In this document: one piece after another, positions 34,174-44,007 of the stretch | Numbering within the stretch: position 1 is the stretch's first letter | How the letters are laid out: the number at the start of each line of letters is the position of its first letter | Source: JADKAV01 sp963818505 | GTDB lineage: Bacteria > Actinomycetota > Actinomycetes > S36-B12 > UBA10799 | DNA length: 64,000 nt | Assembly (NCBI GenBank): GCA_963818505.1 | Contig: CAWFSJ010000001.1 | Coordinates: 930,001 to 994,000 of the forward strand | Direction of reading: 5' to 3' | The notes under the pieces: model-generated | What the model was told of the DNA's origin: nothing | Database searches by the model: none | Seen by the model: only the letters and a program-made list of their open reading frames with translations | Made by a program: the position numbers and the translations under genes

Positions 34174-36576
34174 CTAGTCGGCCACAATCACAGCGTCTCG
34201 GCCGGCTGCCTTCGCCCGGTACAAGGAGTCGTCTGCCCTGTCCAGTGCGCTTCTGGCGTCCTCGTGCTTCTCAACCAGCGCTGCCCCGAAACTGGCCGAA
34301 ACTGGGATCCGTCGCCCGTGAACTTCGACGGAACCAGAAACATTCACCCGCAACTTCTCAGCCACGGCTTGCAGATCAGCCCGCGATGTGATCCGGTCGA
34401 GCAGCACCACGAACTCGTCGCCTCCGATCCGACCCACATCGTCGTGGCTGCGGATGGCCACCGCGAGCCGCTCGGCGACGGCTGTCAGGACAGCGTCGCC
34501 GGCTGCGTGGCCGTAGGTGTCGTTGATGGCCTTCAGCCCGTCCACGTCGCAGAACACCACGCCCATACTCACCTGCGAGGTATCTGCCATCGCTGCGAAC
34601 CGGTCCAGGACCCGGCGGCGGTTGGCCACGCCGGTCAGGCCGTCGTGAGTGGCCAGATGAGCCAGTTCATCGCGAAGTCGCCGACTGCCGGTCACGTCTG
34701 CGAGCAGATGCACCTGATAGTCGGCACTGTCGTCGCCCGGTGGGACGCGGTTCACCGCGTGGGAAACCCAGCGCGAACCGGTGTCGGTGGAGATCTGGTG
34801 TTCGTGGCGCAGACCCGGGGTACAGGGGTCGCTGCTGGCGGCGCGCAGGACCACGAGGATGTTGGTGCCCGTCAGGGCGGATTCGGCGCGCCCCATGAGT
34901 CGGCAGAACTCCTGGTTGACGTCGATGAGGACGTCGTCAGCATCCGTGATGGCCAACCCTGCCGGGGCGGCATCCACTGCTAGTCGCAACCGTGCTTGCA
35001 GTTGGGTCAGGGCGTCCTGGGCGATGACCTCGGCCGAGATGTCCCGCAGCCCGATGATGGCTCCCGTAAAGAGACCATCGGCGTCGGTGATGGGTCGGGC
35101 CAGTACCGACATCCACTTGAAAACACCGGTGGCCGTACGGTACGACATGCGCTCGTTGTCGATGGAATACCCTTCGACGAGTCTGGACAGACCGCTCGGT
35201 TCGGAATCCTGCTCGAACAGATTCGCCACAGATCGGCCGTTCAGCGACTCGGGACGCCAACCCAAGACGTTCTGAACCGACGGGGAGACCCACAGGATTG
35301 CGAAGTCGCTGTCCACTTCGAACACGACGTCCGAGGCGTTCTCGGCCAATAGGCGGAACCGTCTGACCGTGCGTTCTAGGGCGTCTGCATACTCGACCTC
35401 CGCGGTGACATCGATCATTTGCGCAACCAGGTGGTCGATCGCCCCCTCGTCGTTGCGGGCAACTCCCACGGCCAGGTCGATCCACAACGTGTGCCCTGAG
35501 GATGTGACGTAGCGCTTGCGCAGACTCACCTGACTCGAATGACCGCGGACCAGTCGCTGAAGCAAGGCCGCACTAGCGTCGCGATCGTCTGGGTGGGTGA
35601 TGTCCTGAAAGGACATGCCCGCCATCTGCTCGGGGAGGTAGCCAACCATTTCAGCCAGCGCAGGATTGACAGATTCGAACACACCCTGAGGGCTGACGAT
35701 GGCCACGCCGATCGCTGCTGCATCCATCGACAACTGCAGGCGCTGCGCCTTGAGTCGTTCCTGCTCGGCGACGTCTTGTTCGGCCAGTAGCGCAGTGATG
35801 TCTTTGAGACCGACGAGCAGCCCGCCGGTCTGTTCCCCCTGGGTATCGACGTCACGGGCAATCGTCGCTGACATCGCGACGGTCTTTCCGGATCGTGTGC
35901 GCAGAAGGAATACCTCGTCATTCGCATTCAGGCTCGGGTCGATGTCGCCCTCGTAGATCGCCGCCCGCTCCGTGCGCCTGCGGGCCTCGACCTCGTCGGA
36001 CTCCGCACTCAGTTCCAGGATCGTACGACCCACGAGTTCCGCCGGAGTCCAGCCCAGGACCCTCTTCGCGCTCGGGGAGGCCCAAGTGATGACCCCGGAC
36101 GAGTCTGTGCGGTAGGCCATGTCCGTGGTCGCATCTGCCAGGGCCCGAAAGTTGTGCTCAGCCGTGCGCAACTCATCGAGCATGATCTCCCGGTCTGTGA
36201 CGTCGCGCCACGTGTAGATGAGGTCATCGCCGGATGCGACCCCGCGGATGTCGAAGTGCCGCTCCTGCCCGCCCAGAACCTCGACCTGGTAAACGAAATC
36301 ATCGAGAACCAAGGGCTCACCCGTCGCGATCACCCTTCGATACTGATCCAGCAATCCGCTTGTCTGGTGCCCGGGAAGCAGGCCGAGCAAGGTGCACCCC
36401 ATGAGTTCGTCGTAGGACATGCCGTTGTATGTACACGCTGCGGCATTGGCGTCGGTGTACTCGAAGTCGACGATCTCACCGCTTCCGTCACGCACGGCGG
36501 TCAGCACGACATGCGGATCCAGCAGGCTGTCGAGCGTTGCCCGCAGCCGGTCTGCACTGTCCCCTGGATGTGTCAT
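34174..36576 (-). CDS. Diguanylate cyclase with several PAS domains
   Basis: Predicted 800 residues, starting at M-T-H-P-G-D-S-A; an upstream GTG at 36660 would overlap the neighbouring gene. Four to five PAS/PAC repeats run from about residue 15 to 630 (patterns such as W-A-S-P-S-A-K-R-V-L-G-W and V-S-P-S-V-Q-N-V-L-G-W). The GGDEF catalytic motif is intact (R-I-G-G-D-E-F, about 716-722), with the inhibitory RxxD site R-S-H-D exactly five residues before it. It should make cyclic di-GMP in response to internal signals such as redox or ligand; no membrane segment is seen. No EAL or PilZ gene is in the window. Confidence 0.9.
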   Translation of the reverse strand: MTHPGDSADRLRATLDSLLDPHVVLTAVRDGSGEIVDFEYTDANAAACTYNGMSYDELMGCTLLGLLPGHQTSGLLDQYRRVIATGEPLVLDDFVYQVEVLGGQERHFDIRGVASGDDLIYTWRDVTDREIMLDELRTAEHNFRALADATTDMAYRTDSSGVITWASPSAKRVLGWTPAELVGRTILELSAESDEVEARRRTERAAIYEGDIDPSLNANDEVFLLRTRSGKTVAMSATIARDVDTQGEQTGGLLVGLKDITALLAEQDVAEQERLKAQRLQLSMDAAAIGVAIVSPQGVFESVNPALAEMVGYLPEQMAGMSFQDITHPDDRDASAALLQRLVRGHSSQVSLRKRYVTSSGHTLWIDLAVGVARNDEGAIDHLVAQMIDVTAEVEYADALERTVRRFRLLAENASDVVFEVDSDFAILWVSPSVQNVLGWRPESLNGRSVANLFEQDSEPSGLSRLVEGYSIDNERMSYRTATGVFKWMSVLARPITDADGLFTGAIIGLRDISAEVIAQDALTQLQARLRLAVDAAPAGLAITDADDVLIDVNQEFCRLMGRAESALTGTNILVVLRAASSDPCTPGLRHEHQISTDTGSRWVSHAVNRVPPGDDSADYQVHLLADVTGSRRLRDELAHLATHDGLTGVANRRRVLDRFAAMADTSQVSMGVVFCDVDGLKAINDTYGHAAGDAVLTAVAERLAVAIRSHDDVGRIGGDEFVVLLDRITSRADLQAVAEKLRVNVSGSVEVHGRRIPVSASFGAALVEKHEDARSALDRADDSLYRAKAAGRDAVIVAD

Positions 36577-36604
36577 CGACCGACCCGCCCCCGCCGAGTA
36601 GGCG

Positions 36605-37000
36605 CTACTGCGTGACTGTGATCTTGTACTCGAGGGCGTCCTCGCCCTTGGTGTCGACAAGCGTCACGGTGGCCTCGCCGACCTTCAACGCCTCGGCGCC
36701 GGGGTTGAACGTCGCCCCGTCTCGTTCGCCTCCAGGGACCACCGCAACGATCGACTCGTCGCTGCTGCCTATGTTCCACTGCCCCGGATCGGCCCCGACA
36801 TTGAACGAGATCGAGCGGCCGACCGTCGCCTCCACCTCGGTCTGGCCGGCCTCGACCATGATGGGGCCGATCATGCCCGGATCCGAACTTGTGGCCGCAG
36901 GCGAACTGACGGCAGGACTCGGCGAGCTGGAATCCGAAGACGAGCACCCGGCCAGGAGCAGGGCGGCGGTGGCTGGAATCACGAAGATGGTGGCTCTCAT
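36605..37000 (-). CDS. Small lipoprotein of unknown function
   Basis: Predicted 131 residues from the ATG ending at 37000, which opens the signal sequence M-R-A-T-I-F-V-I-P with lipobox L-A-G-C (Cys 19). A Ser/Pro-rich spacer and one beta-rich domain follow (E-V-E-A-T-V-G-R-S-I-S-F-N-V, A-T-V-T-L-V-D). It ends 28 bp before the diguanylate cyclase start on the same strand, so co-transcription is possible. The domain has an immunoglobulin-like or BIG-like look but is not assigned. Confidence 0.7.
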   Translation of the reverse strand: MRATIFVIPATAALLLAGCSSSDSSSPSPAVSSPAATSSDPGMIGPIMVEAGQTEVEATVGRSISFNVGADPGQWNIGSSDESIVAVVPGGERDGATFNPGAEALKVGEATVTLVDTKGEDALEYKITVTQ

Positions 37001-37074
37001 ACCTGGGACGGTAGCGTTTCGGCACGCCTGGAACACGCACGCCGCGACGACGCGCCTCAGACCTGCGCTGGTGG

Positions 37075-37731
37075 CTACTTTCCGTGATCGCCCCCGGTGA
37101 CGACGGCCCAGTTGAACCTGGCCGATCCCAGCGAACCCATCAGGTTCAACCACATCGGGAGCATCATCTCGGCGCCCCGAGCCGTCGTGATACCACCCAG
37201 ATCGATGATCTGCTCCCACCCGAATCCCTCGAGCAGTCCCCGCACCTGCTGCTTGGCCTCGGCATGGTCGCCCGAAAGGAACAGCGCAGTGGGCCCGGAG
37301 AGCATGGCGGGGTTCACCATCACCTCCGCATTGACCGTGTTGAGCGTCTTGACCACGTGTGATTCCGGGAATGCCCGCTGGATCTGCTCGCCGAGGGAGT
37401 CCGTGTCCTTGACGAACAGCGATGGCGGAAAGCCGTGGGAGAAGTCCAAAGGGTTCGAGACATCGATGAGCGTCTTGGCAGCCAGGTTGGGTTCACCAGC
37501 TGCCTCGAGCGCGGCCATCGATCCCGCACCGCTGACGGCGTTGACCACCAGTTCCGCGCCTTGCGCCGCCTGGGCGTAGCTCAGCAGTGTCAGGTCTGCG
37601 ACCTCGTCCTCACCGCGGATGCGGGTGGTGGCCACATCCCGGGTTCCGACGCTCACTTCGTGACCCAGCCGAGCAAACCCCAGGGCCAACGTGCGTCCAA
37701 CCGCGCCAGTGCCCAGAACCGCGATCCTCAT
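37075..37731 (-). CDS. F420-dependent NADP reductase-like protein
   Basis: Predicted 218 residues. Rossmann motif V-L-G-T-G-A-V-G-R-T at residues 5-14, followed by V-S-V-G-T-R-D-V. I-D-V-S-N-P-L-D-F and V-K-T-L-N-T-V-N-A-E-V-M match the NADP oxidoreductase, coenzyme F420-dependent family. The family covers true F420:NADPH oxidoreductases and a broader group of NAD(P)-binding proteins, so the cofactor partner is not proven. A PPOX/F420-type gene elsewhere in the window (62327) makes F420 use by this organism plausible. Confidence 0.75.
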   Translation of the reverse strand: MRIAVLGTGAVGRTLALGFARLGHEVSVGTRDVATTRIRGEDEVADLTLLSYAQAAQGAELVVNAVSGAGSMAALEAAGEPNLAAKTLIDVSNPLDFSHGFPPSLFVKDTDSLGEQIQRAFPESHVVKTLNTVNAEVMVNPAMLSGPTALFLSGDHAEAKQQVRGLLEGFGWEQIIDLGGITTARGAEMMLPMWLNLMGSLGSARFNWAVVTGGDHGK

Positions 37732-37773
37732 GCCGCGATCCTCCCCCGCGGACGCTGGTTAGTCCAGCACAGC

Positions 37774-38607
37774 TCAGATACCCGAGGGCGCAGGCGGGAG
37801 GTCTTCGTAGTTCGCTGGGCGCTTCTCGGCTTTAGCACCGAAGGACTCCATCATGTCCGCGGGCTGAAACGCACCGGTCTGCCACAGCGAGATCTGGTGC
37901 AGGGCATCCGACACGCCGTGATCGCGGGCGTAGACGAGAGCCTCCTTGGCTCCCCAGATCGTCAGCGGGCTCTTGCTCGCGATCTCCGCGGCGATCTCCA
38001 GCACCCCTGCCACCAGCGCATCGTGATCCTCGAAGACCTCGTTGACCAGACCCACATCGGCGGCTCGCGCGGCACTCATGCGGCGGCCCGTGTAGACCAG
38101 TTCCCTGGCCACACCGTCCGGGATCAACTTGGGCAGCCTCTGCAGGGTGCCCACGTCGGCGGTCATACCGATGTTCGTCTCCTGCACCTGGAAGTAGGCG
38201 TCGGCTGTGGCGTAGCGCATGTCCGCTGCACACACCATGTCGACAGCCCCTCCGATGCAGCCGCCCTGAATGGCCACAAGCACCGGAACCCGCGCCTGCT
38301 CGAGCGCGGTGAAACTCTGCTGAAGTCGCTTCACCAGGAGCATGAACGTGGCGTTGCGCCGACCCGGTTCACCGTCCATCGACAAACCGCTGCTTGTGAA
38401 GACCGACAGGTCCATCCCGGCACTGAAGTGTTTGCCCGTGGAACTGATGACGATCGCGCGCACCTCGCCGGAGTCGCTGAGCTCCCCGATCAACCTGGGC
38501 AGTTCGGCCCAGAACGCGGGGACCATCGTGTTGAGGGCCTCAGGCCGGTTGAGCCTGATGTGGGCAACCTTGCCCTCGACCACTACATCGAAACAAGTCA
38601 GTTCCAT
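37774..38607 (-). CDS. Enoyl-CoA hydratase/isomerase family protein, dienoyl-CoA-isomerase-like
   Basis: Predicted 277 residues; AGGAGG six bases before ATG at 38607 decides the start. Crotonase fold: H-I-R-L-N-R-P-E-A-L-N-T, the oxyanion loop H-F-S-A-G-M-D-L, and A-I-Q-G-G-C-I-G-G-A-V-D-M. The stretch A-D-M-R-Y-A-T and F-Q-V-Q-E-T-N-I-G-M-T-A-D-V-G-T-L resembles the delta3,5-delta2,4-dienoyl-CoA isomerase branch, where an acidic residue replaces the hydratase Glu. It would act in oxidation of unsaturated fatty acids. It is divergent from the MMPL exporter. Confidence 0.85.
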   Translation of the reverse strand: MELTCFDVVVEGKVAHIRLNRPEALNTMVPAFWAELPRLIGELSDSGEVRAIVISSTGKHFSAGMDLSVFTSSGLSMDGEPGRRNATFMLLVKRLQQSFTALEQARVPVLVAIQGGCIGGAVDMVCAADMRYATADAYFQVQETNIGMTADVGTLQRLPKLIPDGVARELVYTGRRMSAARAADVGLVNEVFEDHDALVAGVLEIAAEIASKSPLTIWGAKEALVYARDHGVSDALHQISLWQTGAFQPADMMESFGAKAEKRPANYEDLPPAPSGI

Positions 38608-38706
38608 GGCATTACCTCCTGTTGCGAGGATGGCATGCACGCATTCCGGGCCGCAGGGACCCCCACACCACTATTCTGGCCGGGTGCCCGGACCCGCCGG
38701 CCCGTC

Positions 38707-41496
38707 ATGACTGGCTTCCTGTACCGACTCGGTCGCCGCAGCGCTGAGCGCGGCTGGCGAGTGATCGGCATCTGGCTGGTCGTGGCCCTGCTTGTGATGG
38801 GCGCCAACCGTGTGTTCGGCGGTGAGTCCACCGACTCCTTCATCCTGAAGGGGACTGACTCATCAGTGGCACAGGACCTGCTCAACAGAGCGTTCCCGGG
38901 GTCGTCGGCGGAAGCCACGCCGATCGTTCTGCACGATCCCGAGGCTGATCTCGGCAGCGGTCCGGGCAGACAGTTGGTCGCGGAGGTGGCCGACCAGGTC
39001 GGCGCCCTCCCCCAGGTCTCCAGCGTGACTGGCCCGGACGATCGCGCCGACCTGCTCAGCGAGGATGGCCACACAGCCGTCGTCTCCGTGGTGGTCAACG
39101 AGAGGTACGCCACCGACGTAGGGGTCGCTCAGGAGTTGCTTTCCACAGCACAGACCGCCGCAGGCGATGTGGACGTGGCGATCGGAGGCTTCCTGGCCCG
39201 GCAATTGGCACAGCCGGAGACCCACCAGAGTGAGGCTCTGGGCCTGATATCAGCGGTGCTGATCCTGTTCCTCACGCTGCGGCGCTGGGGCGCGACGTTC
39301 GTGCCACTGGTGAGCGCCATGTTCGCGGTGGGCCTGGGACTCGCCCTCGTCGGCTTGCTCAGTGGGCTCGTCTTCATACCCGACGTAGCGCCGACCCTGG
39401 GCACGATGCTCGGCCTAGGGGTGGGGATCGACTACGCCCTTTTCCTGCTCATACGTCACAGAACCCTGCTCAACCAGGGCTACGACGTTCCCGACGCGGT
39501 AGGTCGCACCGCCGGCACTGCCGGGGCCGGCATGGTGTTCGCCGGGAGTACGCTCATCGCGGCCGTGTGCGGGCTGGTACTGACCGGGATCTCATTCCTG
39601 GCCTGGTTGGGATATGCCGCGGCCATCGTGGTGGCGATCGCGGTGCTCGCCTCGGTGACTCTGGTCCCGGCGATCCTGGGCGTGATGAAGCACCGGGTCA
39701 TGCCGAAGAAGGGTTTGAAGGCTCAAACCGACGAGGATCTGGACCACACCGGCTGGGGACGTCTCGCGGATGCGGTGACCACAAAACCCTGGCGCTACGC
39801 GATCGGATCGACAGTCGTGCTGCTGGCGATGGCCGCTCCCACATTGACGCTCACCCTCGGGCACAGCGATGCAGGGATCCTGCCGGAGTCGACCTCGGCG
39901 CGCCAGGCCTACGACCTGATCGAACAAGGCTTCGGACCCGGCCAGAACGGCCCTTTCGCGGTGGTCACCCAGATGCACGCGATCGCCGAGGCTCCGCAGG
40001 ACGCTGACACCCAGAGCGGAACCGATCCGCGCATCCAGGACCCACGTCTGCAGGACCTTCAGCAACAGTTGGCTGCCGCTCCCGGCGTGGCCTCCGCAGA
40101 TGAACCAGTAGTGAGTCCCGACGGCGGTGTTGCCGTGGTGCGGGTCGTGCCTGACTGGGGTCCAGCCGACCCGCTCACCGAGGACCTCGTGCACCAACTG
40201 CGCGACGAGGTGCTGCCAAGCGCAGTGCCCGGTGGCAGCTCACATCTCGGTGGCGTCACCGCGGCCACCACGGATTTCTCGGAGATCATCGCCTCCCGCA
40301 CGCCGTACTTCATCGCGGGCGTTGTGACCCTGTCCTTCCTGCTTCTGATGCTTGCCTACCGGTCGCTGCTCATTCCCTTCAAGGCCGCCTGCATGAACCT
40401 CATCTCGATCGCCGCCGCATACGGGGTGGTCACGGTGATCTTCCAATGGGGCTGGGGTGCGCAGTTGATCGGCCTGGAGGGACCCGTGCCGATCGAGTCC
40501 TATGTGCCGATGATGATGTTCGCGGTGCTGTTCGGACTGTCCATGGACTACGAGGTCTTCTTGCTCACGGCCTTCCGTGAGCACTGGGAACGCACCGGGG
40601 ACATGACCGTGGCCGTGCGGCGCGGGCTGGCCGACACCGGAAGGCTCGTGACTGCCGCGGCTTTGATCATGGTCGTCGTCTTCGCGAGCTTCATCCTCTC
40701 CGACAACGCGATCGTCAAGATGTTCGGCGTGGGATTGTCCACCGCGGTGGCTGTGGACGCGACGATCGTGCGTTGTCTGCTTGTGCCCGCCATCATGGTC
40801 CTCGCGCAGAAGGGCACTTGGTGGCTGCCCGACTGGCTCGACCGGCTCCTGCCGACGTTGCACGTGGAGGGCGACCCCAGAGCACTCGACGCAGCCGCAG
40901 CCAACCAGACCCAGCCGCGATCGAGCCGCACCCCGCTGGCTCTCTACCGCCCGGCCCCCGTGATCGGTGCGGTTCTGGGTGTCGGTGTCTCCTGGATGCT
41001 GACCTCACGGCTGGACTTCATCCCCGACGTCACTGCCACTTCGGTGGCCATGAGCGCGGTGCTCGGGGCCGTTTTGGGCCTTCTGCCCCGATCCGTCGGC
41101 GGGGGCCGTGGCACGTACCTGATCCGGGCGGCGAGTTACGCCCTCGGCGTGCTTCTCGCGCTGATCGTGGTTTCGGTCCTGGAAGCGCTGGTCCCCCCCG
41201 CGCAGGCCCTCAGTGCCCCGGTGACGGCCTGGACGATCGTCGGCACCGCGCTGCTCGCCGTCCTGATCGTCGGGCGCAGCGTGGCGCTGCCCATGGTCCT
41301 GGGGGCGGTGGCGATGGCCGTGAGCTACTTGCTGACCGGCCCGGGATCCGGCATGGACTCACTGTTCGGCGCGAGCCTGCTGCCCGCATTGGTCACCATC
41401 CTGGTGATCAGCGTGTTCGACAACCTTTTCCCCGACCGACCAGCCACGATGGAGGAGCCCGAAGAAATCGAGCCGATCCGAGTCGGGAGTCCGTGA
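38707..41496 (+). CDS. MMPL/RND-family exporter
   Basis: Predicted 929 residues from the ATG at 38707; the frame is open far upstream, but that part lies antisense to other genes. The architecture is two MMPL halves: an N-terminal membrane helix, a large outer loop, five helices with G-V-G-I-D-Y-A-L-F-L-L-I-R-H, then the second half with F-G-L-S-M-D-Y-E-V-F-L-L-T and a membrane-rich C-terminus. The D-Y pairs in G-I-D-Y and M-D-Y are the proton-relay residues of MmpL proteins. It probably exports a lipid or hydrophobic metabolite. Its stop overlaps the ATG of the next gene by one base (TGATG), coupling the two. Confidence 0.9.
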   Translation: MTGFLYRLGRRSAERGWRVIGIWLVVALLVMGANRVFGGESTDSFILKGTDSSVAQDLLNRAFPGSSAEATPIVLHDPEADLGSGPGRQLVAEVADQVGALPQVSSVTGPDDRADLLSEDGHTAVVSVVVNERYATDVGVAQELLSTAQTAAGDVDVAIGGFLARQLAQPETHQSEALGLISAVLILFLTLRRWGATFVPLVSAMFAVGLGLALVGLLSGLVFIPDVAPTLGTMLGLGVGIDYALFLLIRHRTLLNQGYDVPDAVGRTAGTAGAGMVFAGSTLIAAVCGLVLTGISFLAWLGYAAAIVVAIAVLASVTLVPAILGVMKHRVMPKKGLKAQTDEDLDHTGWGRLADAVTTKPWRYAIGSTVVLLAMAAPTLTLTLGHSDAGILPESTSARQAYDLIEQGFGPGQNGPFAVVTQMHAIAEAPQDADTQSGTDPRIQDPRLQDLQQQLAAAPGVASADEPVVSPDGGVAVVRVVPDWGPADPLTEDLVHQLRDEVLPSAVPGGSSHLGGVTAATTDFSEIIASRTPYFIAGVVTLSFLLLMLAYRSLLIPFKAACMNLISIAAAYGVVTVIFQWGWGAQLIGLEGPVPIESYVPMMMFAVLFGLSMDYEVFLLTAFREHWERTGDMTVAVRRGLADTGRLVTAAALIMVVVFASFILSDNAIVKMFGVGLSTAVAVDATIVRCLLVPAIMVLAQKGTWWLPDWLDRLLPTLHVEGDPRALDAAAANQTQPRSSRTPLALYRPAPVIGAVLGVGVSWMLTSRLDFIPDVTATSVAMSAVLGAVLGLLPRSVGGGRGTYLIRAASYALGVLLALIVVSVLEALVPPAQALSAPVTAWTIVGTALLAVLIVGRSVALPMVLGAVAMAVSYLLTGPGSGMDSLFGASLLPALVTILVISVFDNLFPDRPATMEEPEEIEPIRVGSP

Positions 41497-43985
41497 TGCG
41501 CCTGAGCCCGCTGATGGCATCGGCCATCGGTGGAGTTCTCATCACTGCCTCAGTCCCGGTGCAAGCCGCATCCCCGGAGCCGCCTCTGGTGAACGAGGAA
41601 CTCGTGGTGGCAGATGTTGACGCCTCGGGCCTGCCGGTGGATGCCACCCTCTACAGCCGCGTCGTGGCGCGGGACTACCCCAAGGGACTGGTCCGGGATC
41701 CATCCTCGACCAAGGACCTCGAGTACATGGACCGCCGTGGAGCACCCGCGGTTGAGGGCCAGGATGCGGTCATCGAGATCGGGGGTGCCGGGCAGACGAC
41801 GGTCACTACTCGGGCGACCTTCGACAAGCCACTGCCCGTGGCGCTGCACGCCGAGTACCGGCAGGGCCCGACCGTGCTGTCACCGGACAGCGTCGAGCAG
41901 GCCCGCGGGGAGATGACCGTCGTGTACACGGTCACCAACACCACAGCCGAGCAGACGACCATCCGCTACCGCGACGCCTCGGGCAAGTGGACCGTGGAGA
42001 AACAACCGGTCTTCGCCCCGTTCGTCGCAACGCTGGTGGCCACCCTGCCTCAGGGTTTGACACTTGAGCAAGCGCCCCGGGCGATACGCAACACCACCAG
42101 CGACGGCCGCACGCAGTTGCAGTGGAACTTGGTGCTCTACCCGCCGATGGGCAGTTATCAGCAGGAAGCCCGGATGGTCGTCTCCGGCGACCCCTTGGCC
42201 ATCCCCGGGCTCAACGTGCAAGTGCTTCCCGTCAAGGCGTCGCAGGACCCGACACTGGGGTTCAGTTCCGATCTTCTGGCCTCCAGTGTTGAAGGCAACG
42301 AGGTTCTGGCTGAGGGCCTCGTCCAGCTCGACGAGTCGGCGACAACTCTGGCAGCAGGTGCTTCCGACCTGGGCCGGGGGCTGCTCGCACTGGGCGCCGG
42401 GACGTCCGAACTCAGCAACGGGGTCAACGGGAAACTCGTGCCGGGATCACAGCAACTGGCCCAAGGTGCTGACAAACTCGCAAAAGGCCAGGGTGAGCTA
42501 GCCGGCGGCGCCAACAAACTCGCCAAAGGCCAGCGCAAAGCCGCCAAGGGCACTAAGTCGGCCTACGACGGGGCCAAGTCCCTGCAGGACGGCGCAGAGA
42601 AGCTCGGTGAGGGGCTCCTGAGTCTGTACGACGGGATCCAGGAACTTCTCAAGCCCGATGCCCTGCCCAAAGCCCGTGACAGTTCCGACCAACTGGCACA
42701 GGCGGTGCTGCGCCTGCGCGACGTGATCGGCTCCCCAACCGATCCCAACATCGGATTCCCTCCGACCCAGGCCAGCACCCTGATCCAAGCCGTCCGGGCG
42801 ATGCAGAAGACAGCCGGCCTGACTTCGGCCGGAGCTGTTGTGATCAGGGACGACCTCAAGGACATCGCAACCAAACTCGCGTCCTTGGCCGCGGACAGTG
42901 GGCAGGCCGCATTGGCCGCTGGAAGTGCTGAGTCGCAAGCCGGTCTGGTCTATCAGCAGGCATGTGTCGACGCGGTGATCCTGAATCCTGTGCAGTGCGC
43001 GACTCTGCAGCAGGCCGTCACCGACGCGGGAACAGCGCGCCAGAGGTCCACGGATGTCAGCGTTGGTCTGGGCGTACAGTCGACGCGCACGGCTGCCCAA
43101 GCGATCGCGGTCGCCGCAGTCGCCTTAGCCCTGCAGGGGATCACCGTCGCGCTGGGTGCCGTCGACCAGGCGCTGGAGCAGATCTCTGTGTCCCTGGCCA
43201 GTGGCAACACGGACGCACCGGGGGTGTACGAGGGGCTGAACGCGTTGACAGATGGGCTGACGGCCACGATCAACGGCCTTGTCAAGCTGTCCAACGGGTC
43301 TGCGGAGTCGGCCGGAGGTGCTGAGCAGATCACGGCCGGTTCGCAGGATCTGGCCGACGGGCTCAACGACCTCGCGGATGGCGCCGAAGACCTCGCCCAA
43401 GGGTCCGCCGACCTGGCCGAGGGCACGGAGCAACTCGCCGATGGTGGCCGCGACTTGGCGGAGGGCACATCAGCGCAGGCCGAGGCGACCCGTGCTGTCG
43501 GCGAAGCGCTCAGCCAGGTGGACGCAGGGGTTGACAGCGCCGCCGGCGGTGCAGACCAACTTGCAGGTGGGGCGGACCAACTGCAGAAGGAAGGCACCGC
43601 ACAGGTCCTCGACAAGGTCATCAAGGCCTCCAAGGACCCGGCGCTGGCCAAGGCGTATCTCGCCGCCAGCCAGGAACGCGCTGCCGATGCCCTCCCGTAC
43701 GGCGCTCCCGATGGGGCGGCAGGCCGCGTTGCGTACATCTACACGATGCCCGGCTCGGAGTCGTCCGGCACATCAAGCAGCTTGGCCGGGTGGGGTCTGC
43801 TGGCCGTCATCGCCGCCGCTGCAGGTGCGGTGGCCTGGCGACGGCTTCACCCCGTCGCCCCCGCGGCACAGATACCCGACCCCGAGACCCCGTTAGCTGA
43901 ACTGCCACCCCCGACCACCGATACCCCACCGGCTGTGGCGCCGCCTGCAGGAACTGACGACGACTGGCCGTTCCGCCCTCAGTGA
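41496..43985 (+). CDS. Large exported heptad-repeat membrane protein (YhgE/Pip-like) coupled to MMPL exporter
   Basis: Predicted 829 residues, starting by TGATG overlap with the MMPL gene. The signal peptide ends V-Q-A-A-S. After a ~250-residue beta-rich domain come two blocks of seven-residue repeats with Leu and Gly at fixed places: about 285-384 (L-A-Q-G-A-D-K, L-A-K-G-Q-G-E) and 619-661 (L-A-D-G-A-E-D, L-A-E-G-T-E-Q). A single membrane helix at about 765-782 and a short Pro-rich tail end the chain. The L-x-x-G-x-x-x pattern is that of YhgE/Pip and related envelope proteins. It could be a long extracellular rod guiding the exporter's substrate (inference). Confidence 0.8.
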   Translation: MRLSPLMASAIGGVLITASVPVQAASPEPPLVNEELVVADVDASGLPVDATLYSRVVARDYPKGLVRDPSSTKDLEYMDRRGAPAVEGQDAVIEIGGAGQTTVTTRATFDKPLPVALHAEYRQGPTVLSPDSVEQARGEMTVVYTVTNTTAEQTTIRYRDASGKWTVEKQPVFAPFVATLVATLPQGLTLEQAPRAIRNTTSDGRTQLQWNLVLYPPMGSYQQEARMVVSGDPLAIPGLNVQVLPVKASQDPTLGFSSDLLASSVEGNEVLAEGLVQLDESATTLAAGASDLGRGLLALGAGTSELSNGVNGKLVPGSQQLAQGADKLAKGQGELAGGANKLAKGQRKAAKGTKSAYDGAKSLQDGAEKLGEGLLSLYDGIQELLKPDALPKARDSSDQLAQAVLRLRDVIGSPTDPNIGFPPTQASTLIQAVRAMQKTAGLTSAGAVVIRDDLKDIATKLASLAADSGQAALAAGSAESQAGLVYQQACVDAVILNPVQCATLQQAVTDAGTARQRSTDVSVGLGVQSTRTAAQAIAVAAVALALQGITVALGAVDQALEQISVSLASGNTDAPGVYEGLNALTDGLTATINGLVKLSNGSAESAGGAEQITAGSQDLADGLNDLADGAEDLAQGSADLAEGTEQLADGGRDLAEGTSAQAEATRAVGEALSQVDAGVDSAAGGADQLAGGADQLQKEGTAQVLDKVIKASKDPALAKAYLAASQERAADALPYGAPDGAAGRVAYIYTMPGSESSGTSSSLAGWGLLAVIAAAAGAVAWRRLHPVAPAAQIPDPETPLAELPPPTTDTPPAVAPPAGTDDDWPFRPQ

Positions 43986-44007
43986 GAACGCCCACTAGGC
44001 TGTGCGG

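Noticed and set aside
37435..38706. In-frame upstream extension of the MMPL gene
   Set aside because: It runs antisense across the reductase and enoyl-CoA hydratase genes; the ATG at 38707 begins the normal MMPL N-terminus.
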